In this document: one piece after another, positions 1 to 10,323 of the stretch | How positions within the stretch are numbered: the stretch's first letter is position 1 | Layout of the letters: the number at the start of each line of letters is the position of its first letter | NCBI RefSeq assembly: GCF_001649575.2 | Contig: NC_051443.1 | Span: 6,690,269 to 6,754,268 of the forward strand | Origin: Kryptolebias marmoratus | Lineage: Eukaryota; Chordata; Actinopteri; Cyprinodontiformes; Rivulidae | Direction of reading: 5' to 3' | DNA: 64,000 nucleotides | Notes under the pieces: model-generated | The model's database searches: none | What the model saw: only the letters and a program-made list of their open reading frames with translations | What the model was told of the DNA's origin: nothing | Position numbers and translations under genes: made by a program

Positions 1-1
1 G

Positions 2-889
2 CAGAATTATATAAATGAATATTACAGCTATGTTAAAGTTTATACAGATGCTTCTAAAAATACAGTAAATAGGATTGGGGTAGCTTTTATTGTGCCAGAA
101 TTTAATATTAGAATCAAGAAAAGAATAAGTGATGGATTGTCAGTATACACAGGGGAAATGATTGCAATATTATTAGCCATCCAGTGGATAGAGGAAGTAA
201 GACCATTGAGAACAATAATTTGTTCTGATTCCAGTTCATCGTTAGTTAGTTTAAAATACAGACATTCAGGAAGCAGACCAGATATTTTATTAGAAATACA
301 ACAAATATTATATAGAATTCATAGGATGGGTTTAATGATTAATTTTTTATGGGTTCCAGCTCATTATGGTGTGGAGGGGAATGAAATAGCAGATAGAGCG
401 GCAAAGGAGGCTGTTAGAAATTCAGCAGTGGATTTAGCTGTTAAATTTAGTAGAGCAGAAATTAAAATGATAATTAAAAAGAAAATGAAAGACATATGGC
501 AAATGCAATGGGAGAAAGAAAGAAAGGGACGTTGGTTTTATAAAATACAAAGGAAGACTGGAGAAATGAGAAGTGCGGGGAGGACGAGGAGAGAAGAAAC
601 AATCATTTCTCGTATTAGATTTGGGCATACTGGGTTAAATAGCACTCTTTTTATTTTAGGGAAACATTGCAGTGGTGAATGTGATTATTGTGGAGAGGAG
701 GAAACAATAGAACATGTGATGTTATTTTGTCAAAAATATGAGGGGGAAAGACGACAATTGGTCCAACAATTAAATAGAAATAAAGTTAAATTAGATATAG
801 TTGATTTATTTAGAAATAATTCGGAAAATAAAAATTTTCAAATAATATTTCGTTATCTTAAATTAACACAATTATTTAATAGAATTTAG
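2..889 (+). CDS. LINE ORF2 C-terminus (RNase H and zinc knuckle), 5'-truncated by window edge
   Basis: The reading frame is already open at base 2 and ends at TAG 887-889; the first ATG (92) is internal, so this is the end of a longer polyprotein. A ribonuclease H domain fills about the first 130 residues: YTDAS (first Asp) near base 40, the Glu of TGEMIAI near 155, CSDSSSS (second Asp) near 225, and PAHYGVEGNEIAD (late His/Asp) near 360. A C-terminal Cys/His cluster follows (CSGECDYCGEE...EHVMLFC, about 668-732). RNase H placed before such a cluster is known from I/Nimb-clade non-LTR retrotransposons, where it removes RNA during target-primed reverse transcription. The visible part has no stop or frameshift, so the copy is fairly young. 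The reverse transcriptase and endonuclease would lie left of the window. Clade is an inference. Confidence 0.85.
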   Translation, partial: QNYINEYYSYVKVYTDASKNTVNRIGVAFIVPEFNIRIKKRISDGLSVYTGEMIAILLAIQWIEEVRPLRTIICSDSSSSLVSLKYRHSGSRPDILLEIQQILYRIHRMGLMINFLWVPAHYGVEGNEIADRAAKEAVRNSAVDLAVKFSRAEIKMIIKKKMKDIWQMQWEKERKGRWFYKIQRKTGEMRSAGRTRREETIISRIRFGHTGLNSTLFILGKHCSGECDYCGEEETIEHVMLFCQKYEGERRQLVQQLNRNKVKLDIVDLFRNNSENKNFQIIFRYLKLTQLFNRI

Positions 890-996
890 TTTTGAGCGTC
901 ATTCTGGTCCACACTCCATACCAGTAGGTGGCGGTAATGCACCAAATTCGTTGTTTGCCAACCGCCAATAAAAATTAAAAAATAATAAGAAGAAGA
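890..996 (+). mobile_element. 3' UTR and tail of the I-clade LINE
   Basis: After the stop comes a short 3' UTR with the GGTGGCGGTAATGCACC block (930-946) and its near-complement TTGCCAACCGCC, which can form a stem, then AATAAAAATT and an (AATAAGAAGAAG)-like tail. This arrangement is typical of teleost I-type LINE 3' ends and marks the right border of the insertion at about 996. Confidence 0.75.
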
Positions 997-1519
997 CCAG
1001 CGCTGGAGCATTGTTTTGCCTCTGTGGTAAAGTGCTAAGCCTCTTGTGATTTACGAGTTTCTTAGTGAACCCTTTTCTGAGCTTTTTGCATTTTTGTGTT
1101 TTTACCTACCTAGGACAACCTGACCTGCGTGGATCCAGTCTGGTCTGTTTGTGGAAACCTGCCTTGGAGATAAACTACCTATCTGTTTGCCTGTGCCTGT
1201 CTGCCTGCCTTGAGAGGGATACTTACCTACTGCCTCCTGGAGAAACTGCTAACCTGCTACGGGGAAATACTTACCTTCGTACTCACCTCCGTGCCGTGGA
1301 TCACCCTTCGCACAGTAAGGCCTCTCACCTGAGGATTTAATACTTACCTGCCTCTTCACCAAGGAAATACTCACCACGACCTCTGCTTCCAGGTCCTGGT
1401 TCCTGTTATTATCACCGTTCCCGATTCACTGTAAAATAAACTCACTGTCTATTATCTTGGTCTCCCGTGTCTGTCTGACGCCGAGCTGCTCATTTTAGAA
1501 TATTGCCGAATCCTGACAA
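997..1519 (+). mobile_element. Truncated Gypsy (sushi-type) LTR fragment
   Basis: Begins ACCAGCGCTGGAGCATT, the same block that starts the R region of the complete Gypsy LTR at 8630-9321, and follows the same order: GTGGATCCAGTCTGG, CTGCCTCCTGGA-like, AATAAA (about 1435), then the ..CTGACA end. It is clearly more diverged than the two LTRs of the complete copy and lacks the U3 part. Its left border abuts the LINE tail, so the LINE either inserted into this LTR or joined it. Confidence 0.7.
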
Positions 1520-2100
1520 ATTGTTGTGTTGAATAATGTCTACTAGCTGCCATCTTAAATTGGGTTGACTTCAAAAGTTAATCAGTTATAGATCTATCCA
1601 ATGATTACTTTCTTAGAGTTTTATTCAAATCTGTTCAGCAGCTCATGACATATTTCACTAACAGACAAATAGGGTTGATTTTAACAGTTAATGTCAAAGT
1701 TTAAATAAGATCTCACACAATGAGAAGAACTTGGAGTTTGTGTTGAGGATGAGTCTCAGCTATAACCACACCAAATTTCAGCACCTATCTGTAAATTGCC
1801 TGAATTATAGACAATTTTGTGTTTTCTAACTCAAGTTGTTGGTGATGATCACCTTGAATTCAGATGGCTCTAAAAGCTAATGAATTTGAGAGGCACGTCC
1901 GATGACTATCCCCTGAAAATTTCATTAAAATCCATCCAGTGGTTCATGAGATTATTTTTTGCCAACAAACAGACAAAGTTGACTCCAAACAGTTATTTGC
2001 AAAAATGTTTTGAAAGATCTTGTTTAATCTGTTAGAACTCAGAATATGTGTTGGTGATTACTCTCAACTGCTACTATACTACATTTAATGGTCAATAAAC
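1520..2100 (+). repeat. Family A dispersed repeat, about two tandem units
   Basis: Contains the recurring blocks GCCATCTTAAATTGGGTTGACTTC, a run like TCAGCTATAACCACACCAAATTT, and ATCCAGTGGTTCATGAGAT followed by CCAACAAACAGACAAAG. The same blocks occur at nine or more other sites in the window (6895, 17500, 30440, 32500, 34765, 35905, 43130, 45640, 48330). The tail block resembles the 3' ends of RTE-like LINEs and the SINEs they mobilise. Here two tail blocks (about 1620 and 1925) show a tandem arrangement. Confidence 0.7.
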
Positions 2101-2358
2101 AAGAAACCAATGCTAAATAAAAGAATTTATGTGTTTGAAGAATATAGTGTAAAAACATAAAACAATCAAATCGTGCCTCTTTTTCTGTAGGTTTTCTTGA
2201 AGAATTCTTAGGTTGAAACTGGAGGAGAAACAGTTCTTGAATAAGTTATTGTTAATGAAAAGGTTTTATGAGTTAATACTTGCAGCCTCAAATCCTTAGT
2301 AGATTTTATTTAAGGCCCACTTGCAGCTGAAGTTGAATAACTTTGACGTATGATAAAA

Positions 2359-3037
2359 CAGAGGTCACCAACCTCCGGGCCGCGGACTGGTACCAGTCCG
2401 TGCTGTGGGTCATTTGGTACTGGGCCGCAGAGAAAGAATAATTAACTTAACTGTATTTCCGTTTTTTTTTGCATTTTCGGAGTCAGAATGACATTTATTT
2501 TGAAAAACTGACCGGATTCTCTCCACTACTTCCATCTATGACTCACTCTTGATGCATGTTAAAATGCTTATCTAGGTCATGTGATACACTACTGCTAAAA
2601 ACAAACCCACAAGCAGCAAAATGATTAAAAAACTAACGTCTTTGGAAGCCCTAGATAGGACCGTCTCATTACTGAGAAACAGACACAGAGCTCCCACTTA
2701 TTCAGCGTTATGGTAAGTTGTATTCTTTGTGCACTTTATATTTGTGGTGTATCTTATTTTAAAGGGCATGTTTAAACATCACCACATTGACCAGAGAACA
2801 TCAGGGGGAGGAGAGGCTGTTATTCATGTTGATAACACAACACCAGGACGCAACTAACAAAGCTGCAAGGACACGTTGGATTTACGTTTATTAAGTTTTA
2901 AATAATACCCCTGTTTTCATGCTGATCGTATCATTTTATTTTGTTCTATTTATCCGCCACACCTTTAAAGGCCGGAGTGTGAAAATGCTGTCTGATAATG
3001 AACCGATCCATGGAGCTAAGAAGGTTGGGGACCGCTG
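2359..3037. mobile_element. Non-autonomous hAT-type DNA transposon
   Basis: Terminal inverted repeats CAGAGGTCACCAACCTCC (2359-2376) and GAAGGTTGGGGACCGCTG (reverse-complement CAGCGGTCCCCAACCTTC, ending 3037). Flanked by an 8-bp target duplication with one mismatch: TGATAAAA (2351-2358) and TGGTAAAA (3038-3045). An 8-bp duplication and CAG termini define hAT elements. No transposase frame is present inside. Confidence 0.9.
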
Positions 3038-3269
3038 TGGTAAAACATAACTCAGGGAAAAAGCTTGTTTTTGTGAACTTTTGGTTCCACAGAAATGATT
3101 GTAAATTCTTTTCAAATCTTCACAGACTCAACATAAACTCAAACGCGGCAAGTATACCCCATCCTCTAAACCTAAGTTTTTTTCCCCCCTTTTTTTAAGG
3201 TGATGATGCTTGTTGATTCATGCAGTTTTCACCTTGCAGCTAGTTCAAATATTAGTTTTTTAAATATTT

Positions 3270-3540
3270 CTAGGTGTAATTGGTTACAATATACTCAGAG
3301 AACACCCACAGTTTCCTCCGTCAGACCAAAAACATGCATGTTAGGTTAACTTGTAACTCTAAAATGCCTCTAGGTGTGATTGAAAGCTTGAACGTCTATC
3401 TTGTTTGTCTCTATGTGATCCTGAGATGGACTGGTGATCTGTCCAGGGTGTCTCCTGCCTTTTGCCCAATAAAAGATGGAGATAGGCATCAGGTCCTTGC
3501 AGCACTGTAAAATGGATAAAAATCATGGATAGATGGATGT
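3270..3540 (+). repeat. SINE/LINE-derived repeat with GGATGGATG-like tail
   Basis: Carries the teleost consensus pieces GATGGACTGGTGATCTGTCCAGGG, GGAGATAGGCATCAGGTCC and the AATGGATAAA..ATGGATAGATGGATG tail. A second copy is at 60740-60895. This sequence is usually seen at the 3' ends of L2/Maui-like LINEs and related SINEs. Confidence 0.7.
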
Positions 3541-6500
3541 AATTAGTTATTCCACACTTAAAAGAAATGTCATATGACACCTTGATTGTGTACGGAGAAG
3601 TGGACAAGACTTAAAGCCCCACATCACTAGTGCACAGAGTCTGGTTCCAACATGGCAGATCCTGTAAAACAGGATCTCATTGCTTCAATTCTCAACAATG
3701 GAAAATGTCAGGATGTGAGGTCTAGTATTATCTTGTACATTTGATTGTTCATACCAAGATTCAGACATGAAAACATTTCATCTCTAGACTGCTCTCCCTC
3801 TGCTACAATTTTTGACACCGTTTTCTCATGGAAACTATATAAAGAGGCCACAGGGGAAGCCCATTTGTCTTTTAGCTTCTGTTCAGTCTGAGAGGGGATT
3901 TTATTTCTATATTCTTTAATATAAGTGATGGACACATTTGGGGAAAGCCCAAGGTTAGGAAAAAACTGTGTTTTTGTCTGTGGAGACCCAGTAATGTCCA
4001 CCTCCTGTGTGTTACCCCAAAGTTCAACAGGAACATTTGAAGAAATGCAGAACAAACTGTCAGCTTGGATTTGCCTTGACTCGTTCTCCTTCTGGAGTGA
4101 ATAATTTTATTTATGCTGAACCAATGTGCAGGACAGTGGAGCTGTTCACGTTCTGTAAAACCAGAAACAGATCAAATAACTGTAAAGCTGAGACGGTTCT
4201 GCAGGGGTTCAGCTGTGGTCTGACATAACGTGTTGGCCATCTGTGCTTAGTTAGAGGGAAAGATATCTTTTTAATGAAGCCATCATTAAGGAGGAAGCAG
4301 CAACACCAGCCTGCTGTTCTCCCCTGTAAATCAAATGAGGGCAGATCTGTGCTTTGTTCCAAACAATTTGTTCTAAAATCAATGAGAATCAAGTTTGACA
4401 GAAACACCACATTAGTGAACAACACAGAACTGGATTAGAATAAACTTTTCATCAGAACAAGAATTTAGGAGTTTCCTCTGAGAATTTTCCTCCTAACCTA
4501 CACTCTGTTCTCTGTTTTTTTTTTTTAAGCTGAATCAATATTTGAGAAGAGGCTAAAAACAATCTAAAATTGTTTGAACGAAAAGTGGATAAACCAAGTT
4601 AGAGATGGTTAGTAAAATGTTAACCCTTTTTATTCCAACAATCAAGAAACAAAAAGTTTCTTTGATTAGAAAGTTTGAGTTTACCATTTTTATATAATTA
4701 TGAATCAAAATACTCTGTGTTTTATATTTTGGTCACATAGTTTAATAACGTTATCGCTCCAACTTGCCCTCTAATTTTAATCAATTTGAATTAAAAGTCA
4801 CCTATGTCTACAGTTAGTACAGTGATGACAAAGACATTATAGCTTTTCTCTGCGGTATTTCTTCAAAAACATTTTGGATCAATGTTGTAACTTTATTTAA
4901 TTCACTCAGTTTTTCCTGTTAAAATGAAACTGAACATCACACTAATGACAATTTGTAATTTAATTCAATCTTTGTGTGCAGATCAATGTATAAAATGGTG
5001 AAGAACTCATTTGACAACTGGGTTTTCTTTACCCTCCAGAGCCTACAAAACCATTCATTTCAATGAAACAGGCTACAACACTGCAGTAAACCAAGTACAT
5101 ATATACTCTTATTTCTCCTCCAGTTCTCATGGTCCTTGCTAACCTTAGATGACATCTTGTGTTAAAATGTGTTTGTGCAGCTTTTCTCAAACAACTAAAG
5201 CCTGTATCTCACTGTACAGCATTTATGAGGGAGTCTACAAAATGACCTGCAACTTTTATTGGGGGCTCTCGATTTCCTTTGCAACCCAGTCTCCTGGTTC
5301 AAATTTTGAACATGGTACAAAAAAATGTGCAACAAATTTTCCCTCAAAATAGTTGAAGAGTTGAATTCTGAGGGTGTGCAACTGGTGAACCATGTGGGCA
5401 TGGTCAGTTTTTGAAAATTATTATCTAGGTTTGTGTGCACGGCTTGCAAAACAGTCTTCTAGGCCAGGATTTTATAAAAACAGGAGTTGCCTTCAAAATA
5501 AAAGCAATTCTAAAGTGACAACTGGTTTCAAAATGAAAGCAGAGTATTTGGATTTTTGTGCAAAACTATTTCTATTTGGTCTATCATTTTGTGTTTATCT
5601 GCGCAGGCCATTCGGGAACAGCTAACTGGCCGTATGTGGCCCACGGGCTGTAGAATGCCCAGATTTGGTCTGGAGGCATCTTGGTTCTGGTGATCCAGTG
5701 TTCCCTCTCTCCCAGAGGAACAGATGGCAGCTGTTTGGCTGATCAAACACTTTCCTGCTCTGTGCTCCACCCTGACGTCATTGACATCCATGCAGGAGAC
5801 AGTGAAGTAGTAACAGATTAATGAACATCAATGATCCATAAAGCTGATTGGTTGGACCTGCTTCACTTACTGTCTGCTGTTTACTTCAGACATTTTGTAG
5901 AATATAAGTCAGTATGCAGAGTTTACTGTTGTTAATAGCAGGATTAGATTAACTAATTCAGTTTAGTTTCCTGCTTTAACCAGGGAAAGAGTTGAAATGA
6001 AGGTATAAATAATGCAACAAGGCCTGATTTTTGTATTGCACAAAAACTGTTGGTCTGGTTTTTTTAAATGTTGGTGGCAATGTGCATTATGAGCAGAAAG
6101 AAAAACTTGGAACCAAAATCCAACTTATTAGATTTCTCACTGACATTTGTTTCCACCTCTGATCAACACTGGCTCAGATAATGTACAGATCATTATTTGA
6201 TACATGAATTAATAAGCCCATCGTAATCAAGCACAAACCACTTGCAGCATCTTTTCTTCACAAAGAGCCAAATTTTCTGCCTGAAACAAACAATTCTCAG
6301 GTATGATCCTACATCTCAGAATTTATCCAGAACATTAACACAACTCTCAGCACTTATTCTAATGGTGCGTTCAGGGGCACGTTTTGATGTGAGAACTTAA
6401 TTAAACTGGTAAGCTGATGAGAAGGACCTGCAGCAGTCCCAGGATGGGATGATATGTGACTGACAGATGCTCTTCTATGTAGCAGGAAAATGCAGGGACG

Positions 6501-6890
6501 GATCTTTCAATCATCCTGACTTTTTTGGAAAATTTTCAAAGGTACTAAGCTAAAATCTGCTCCTCAAAATATCTGAGGCAAGATAGAGGTCACGCAGACT
6601 TTTCCTCTTTTTAAATCAGCAACTGTGACTTTACAATTATTAAAGTATCTCATTACATCAGGTAACCCTGTGACTTTCAGAAATTAATCTCATTAACTTC
6701 ATGTAAATGAGAAATAGTACAGCTGAAACCATATTTATTAAAATGGACATCTGCAAACAAGAACTGTTCAAATAGCACCACATTACCCAAGGTTTTTACC
6801 ATGTGTATATCAAAATACAAATATATTGTAAAACCTGCACACAGTATTAATCTAGGGATAATAATCTAATTATTTTCTTTTAAAAAAAGG
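3541..6890. other. Unannotated stretch, no supported gene
   Basis: Open frames here (for example minus 3708-4055 and 4111-4425) show no family motif, codon pattern or splice context that I recognise. Around 5600-5665 a GTGGCCCACGGGCTGTAG block resembles hAT MITE ends, but no partner end was found. Otherwise AT-rich sequence without visible structure. Confidence 0.5.
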
Positions 6891-6894
6891 ATGG

Positions 6895-7180
6895 TTCTCA
6901 GTTACTACCACACCAAACGTTTGTTCAATGTCTATAAATATAAATATGAAGTTATAGCCATTTTTGTGTTGGCTAAAATCAAAAACTGTAGCGGGCATCT
7001 TGAATTAGGTTGACTCCAAATGTTAATTCACAGTAAATGCACATCTAATGATTACTTTCTGAGAGTTTCATTAAACTGTTCATTGTGGTTCATGAGATAT
7101 TTTTCAAACAGACAGACAACTGCAAAAACATTGTCGCCCTTTCACCTTTGGCAGCAGGCAGTAAAAAATGTTTGTGCAGA
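6895..7180 (+). repeat. Family A dispersed repeat, single partial unit
   Basis: Shows GTTACTACCACACCAAACG, GGGCATCTTGAATTAGGTTGAC and TGGTTCATGAGATATTTTTC then CAAACAGACAGACAA in the family order, ending in the AAAACATTGTCGCCC block. Confidence 0.7.
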
Positions 7181-8310
7181 AGCAGAACATCAAATGACTC
7201 ATTAACAGACTGAAGATATCCAGAGTTATTGTGTGACCTTGCTGTGAGAACATCTACTGTACATGTAAAGAACAAGTCTAACATCTGCTGCTTCAGACAT
7301 CTTCATCACTGTGGGGGAATCTGATTGCTTTGGTAAATAAGCTTGTCAGACTCACAGGCCAGACTTTGCTTCAGTGTCCACAGACTCTCAAACTTCTTAG
7401 TAGTGTTGATGACAGATCGACACGGGGAGCTGGAAGCAGGAGGAGAGAAACTCTGGAAGGAGAGGCCGTAAAGGGGGCACTTTAAGGAGAAAAGAACAGC
7501 CTAAAAATAAACTTTCTGACTTAACTTTAGAACATGTGCACAAAGAGAAAATGAACAGAAATATGTGAAGAAAATTGATTTTGGTGTTTTCAGAGGGTGG
7601 TCCTAATCTGAATGTATGTAATCAGCTGAGGAGTTCAGAAAAAGTTTTACAGTTTGAAAAAGTCTGATTAATCTGAAAAAATAAATAAATAAAATAGAGC
7701 ATATTTTTACACTTAAAAGGGTGGGTTGATTTTTCACAAGTGGGATTATATAGATTAGTTATGTTCAGTCAGTATCTTACCTGCAGTAGACAGCAGTCAG
7801 AATGAGCTTGCTTTAGAGAATCAGGGAGAAGTTCTGACTGAGGCATCAAACAGCCAGTTAAAATGGGTCCAACAAGATATCCACCTTCTAAAAACAACAT
7901 TTATCAGAAATTTACAGGAATGTAAGTGAATGTTCCATTTGAACTTTTTATACCATTTTTAAAGATCCTAGAAGTGATACAACTGGAGTATTTTAAGCCA
8001 GTGAATTTACAGAGCAGAGAAGTCAGACAAAGATCAGAGCAGTTAGATGGGATATTTAAAAGAATGAAACTTTATTACACTGTGGTTCTTTAACAAGCCA
8101 GGAGAAGATCTGTGGAAGTAAACTGCAGATGTGACACGATGATCCAACAGGGGAGGTAAGTGGTGTTTGGAGGGTTTCACAGAGGAGCGTTGAGGCAGTA
8201 ATGAGATTACCAGTGAGAAGGTGGTAAGTGTTGTTGTGAGAAGAAGAGAGAGAATCCAGGTAGTTGTGCAATAACTGGTCCCAAAACACTGAGAGACGGT
8301 TTCTAAGTCA
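7181..8310. other. Unique stretch with a weak minus-strand spliced candidate
   Basis: No recognised gene. On the minus strand a 104-base segment (about 7785-7888) has an acceptor-like TTTTTAG, one open frame, and a TACTGCAG|GTAAGA donor. A second segment beginning after CTTCCAG near 7454 continues in matching phase to a stop near 7311. The predicted peptide matches nothing I know and open frames of this size are not rare, so it is not called as a gene. Confidence 0.25.
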
Positions 8311-8314
8311 GGTT

Positions 8315-8624
8315 AGGCCTTGTCCACATGGAAACTCAGTTTTTTCGAAACAATATTTCCTTCTTTTTTTTTTCTTTCTCATAAACATGGGAAATAGTTA
8401 CATCCACACATTGTAACTATGCCAGGCCTGTGTGTGACGCCATAGCGCTACCACAAAAATGCACCAGAAACAGGAAGCAAGACACGGACATGGGCTGACT
8501 TGCTGAATCGTAACTGTGACATCCAAAGTGGTGGGACTGGTCCTTGTTTTGTCATTTTAAAAAGGTGCCAGTATGATTTTAAAAGTACAGTATACAGTAG
8601 GTATTTTTGCTTTTCAAAGTCGTT
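8315..8624. mobile_element. Left part of an old DNA-transposon relic interrupted by the Gypsy element
   Basis: Starts TTAGGCCTTGTCCACATGGAAAC, the style of terminal sequence of a common teleost DNA transposon. Matching material (GCGTTTTGACTCCACAC, GTGGACACCGAGGCCGAAAC) appears at 16397-16545, after the Gypsy and a MITE, so the relic seems to have been split by later insertions. The superfamily is not certain. Confidence 0.4.
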
Positions 8625-8629
8625 GCAGG

Positions 8630-9321
8630 TGTGGTGAGGGTGGTTTTTCTGGGGTTTGTGTGTCAGTGTTTGTGAGTACTTCCTGGTAGGCGTGGCCAGA
8701 CGACTGATTGATGTCTCGTCAACTCTCCCTCCTCACCTGCAAGTGATCTGGCTAATGGCAAGGACAGGTGTATTTAAGGCGGTGGCAGAGACCAGACCAG
8801 CGCTGGAGCATTACCTGCTTGTGGTAAAGTCGCTGAGCCTCTGTACAAGAAAGCTTTTTGTTATCCCGAGTTTGACTAACTCTGTCTCGCTTTTGTGCCT
8901 CAGGAATTACCTTCTGCCCCGTGGATCCAGTCTGGTTTTCGTTTTTCTTGAGACCTCTGCTAACGCTCATACTACCTGCCTCCCGTGCCTGTCTGTCTGC
9001 TTCACAATATCATCCGGAAGGAATTACTCACCACTGGAAGGATACTCACCCTGGAACCCGAACCCACTACTGCTTGCTTCTCCAAGTGTTGGACCCGCTG
9101 CCCTGTCATAAGAACTTTAAGTACAAACCATCACTTACCATTCGTTAAATCCTCGCGTCTCACTTCGCCATACTTACCGTGTCTTTCGCTCTTTCAGATC
9201 CCGACGTTCATCCTGTAAATATTTCCCCTGCACTGTAAATAAATCACTTACCTGAACACTCCTGGTTTCCTGTGTCTGTCTGCTGCCGGACTGCTCAATA
9301 AATATTCTCTGGGTTATGACA
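8630..9321 (+). repeat. 5' LTR of the Gypsy element
   Basis: A 692-base LTR. TATTTAA at 8771-8777 lies 31 bases upstream of GCTGGAGCATT (8802), a good position for a transcription start and hence the U3/R boundary. Polyadenylation-type AATAAA signals occur near 9238 and 9297. The border is fixed by the GCAGG duplication rather than by the TGTCA at 8661, which has no matching flank. Confidence 0.88.
8771..8777 (+). promoter_or_regulatory. TATA-like box of the Gypsy LTR promoter
   Basis: TATTTAA sits about 30 bases before the block that must lie at the RNA 5' end if the self-priming model is right. The same box occurs in the 3' LTR at 13923-13929. Confidence 0.6.
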
Positions 9322-9322
9322 G

Positions 9323-9333
9323 AATGCTCCAGC
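9323..9333 (+). promoter_or_regulatory. Primer-binding site for self-priming
   Basis: AATGCTCCAGC lies one base past the 5' LTR end and is an 11/11 reverse complement of GCTGGAGCATT at 8802-8812 in R. In the Tf1/sushi group the first 11 bases of the RNA fold back and prime minus-strand DNA synthesis in place of a tRNA; this copy shows the needed pairing directly. The gag ATG (9324) lies inside the site. Confidence 0.75.
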
Positions 9334-10323
9334 CAGACCTACAGAGCAGTTCCGGTGGTGGACAGACCACAGATACGTTAGTCCACCACGAGCACCGGTT
9401 AGACCAATTTGAAACTCTCATTCAACAATTGTATCAGGTCCAGCAGGATACTTGCACTACGTTTAACCAAGTTTCCCACCGTATCGTAGCAATCGATAAC
9501 CGTTTAGGAACTCTATTTCCCACAATTCAGTCCAACCCACCCGTCGACACCACGCCCCGTTCAGTCAGTTCAGTTCCCCTTCGTGAACTGGAAATCAAGC
9601 CGTCAGAATTATTTGACGGAAACACCGATCGTTGCGGTGGTTTCCTTCTACAGTGTAGTTTAGCGTTTGCTCGGTCACCGTCTCTGTTTCCGTCCCACGT
9701 TCCCAAGATAATTTTTTTGATTACCGCATTAAAGGGACGTGCGCTGCATTGGGCTCAGGCGTTTCTTTCTACTCACCCGATCGAGACACTATCTTTTGAC
9801 CGCTTTGTTCAGGAGTTCCGGCGAGTGTTCGATCATCCGTTGCAGCAGGAAGAAGCGGCGAAGCCTTTGTTAGCACTACGACGGGGTAGCAGAACGGTGG
9901 CGGATTTCTCCGTGGATTTCCGGATTACGGCTCAGGAAGCTGGTTGGGAGGAACTAGCCGGGCATTTTCACGGGTTCGCTGTCTGAAGAGATTAAGGATC
10001 AACTATCTACCAGAGACGAACCGGCTAGTCTAGATGAACTGATAGTATTGGCTATCAGAATTGACAATCGTCTACGAGAACGGCAGCGGGAGAGGAGTCT
10101 ACAAAGTTGCGGGGAACGTTCGTCCGGTTGTTTGGGGACAGGATATGCCGCCGAACCACAGTCTTCTGGAGCAGAGGGAGAGCCCATGCAGGTGGGCTGC
10201 ACTCGTTTGTCTGTGGAGGAAAGACAGAGGCGTTTTCGTGCAAAAGAGTGCATCTATTGTGGGAAAAAGGGACATTTCGTGGCCAACTGCCCTTTTCGGA
10301 GAAACTGTCAGACCCGCCAGTAG
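9324..10323 (+). pseudogene. gag: Gypsy gag, broken by one frameshift
   Basis: Encodes the structural protein that packages the element RNA. The first frame runs from ATG 9324 to a stop at 9984-9986 and contains a retrotransposon gag domain (region around residues 75-215, with the LKGRALHWAQAF block near base 9735). Similarity then continues in another frame from about 9976 to TAG 10321-10323, so a one-base indel lies near 9970-9976. The second part ends with a CCHC zinc knuckle, [14 protein letters not shown] (about 10249-10290), the nucleic-acid-binding motif. The gag ATG overlaps the primer site, as in compact sushi-like elements. The indel could be a real mutation or a sequencing error. 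Confidence 0.85.

Noticed and set aside
2..889. Host ribonuclease H1 gene
   Set aside because: The C-terminal Cys/His cluster and the LINE-type 3' tail right after the stop show it is a retrotransposon.
3708..4425. Minus-strand frames of 115 and 104 residues
   Set aside because: No family motif, no splice or start context, composition like random AT-rich DNA.
8661..8670. TGTCA at 8661 as the 5' LTR start
   Set aside because: It mirrors the TGACA end but gives no target duplication; 8630 gives a perfect GCAGG pair.
10107..10300. Start of pol at ATG 10107
   Set aside because: This stretch overlaps the gag zinc-knuckle frame and codes nothing recognisable; pol similarity begins after about 10330.
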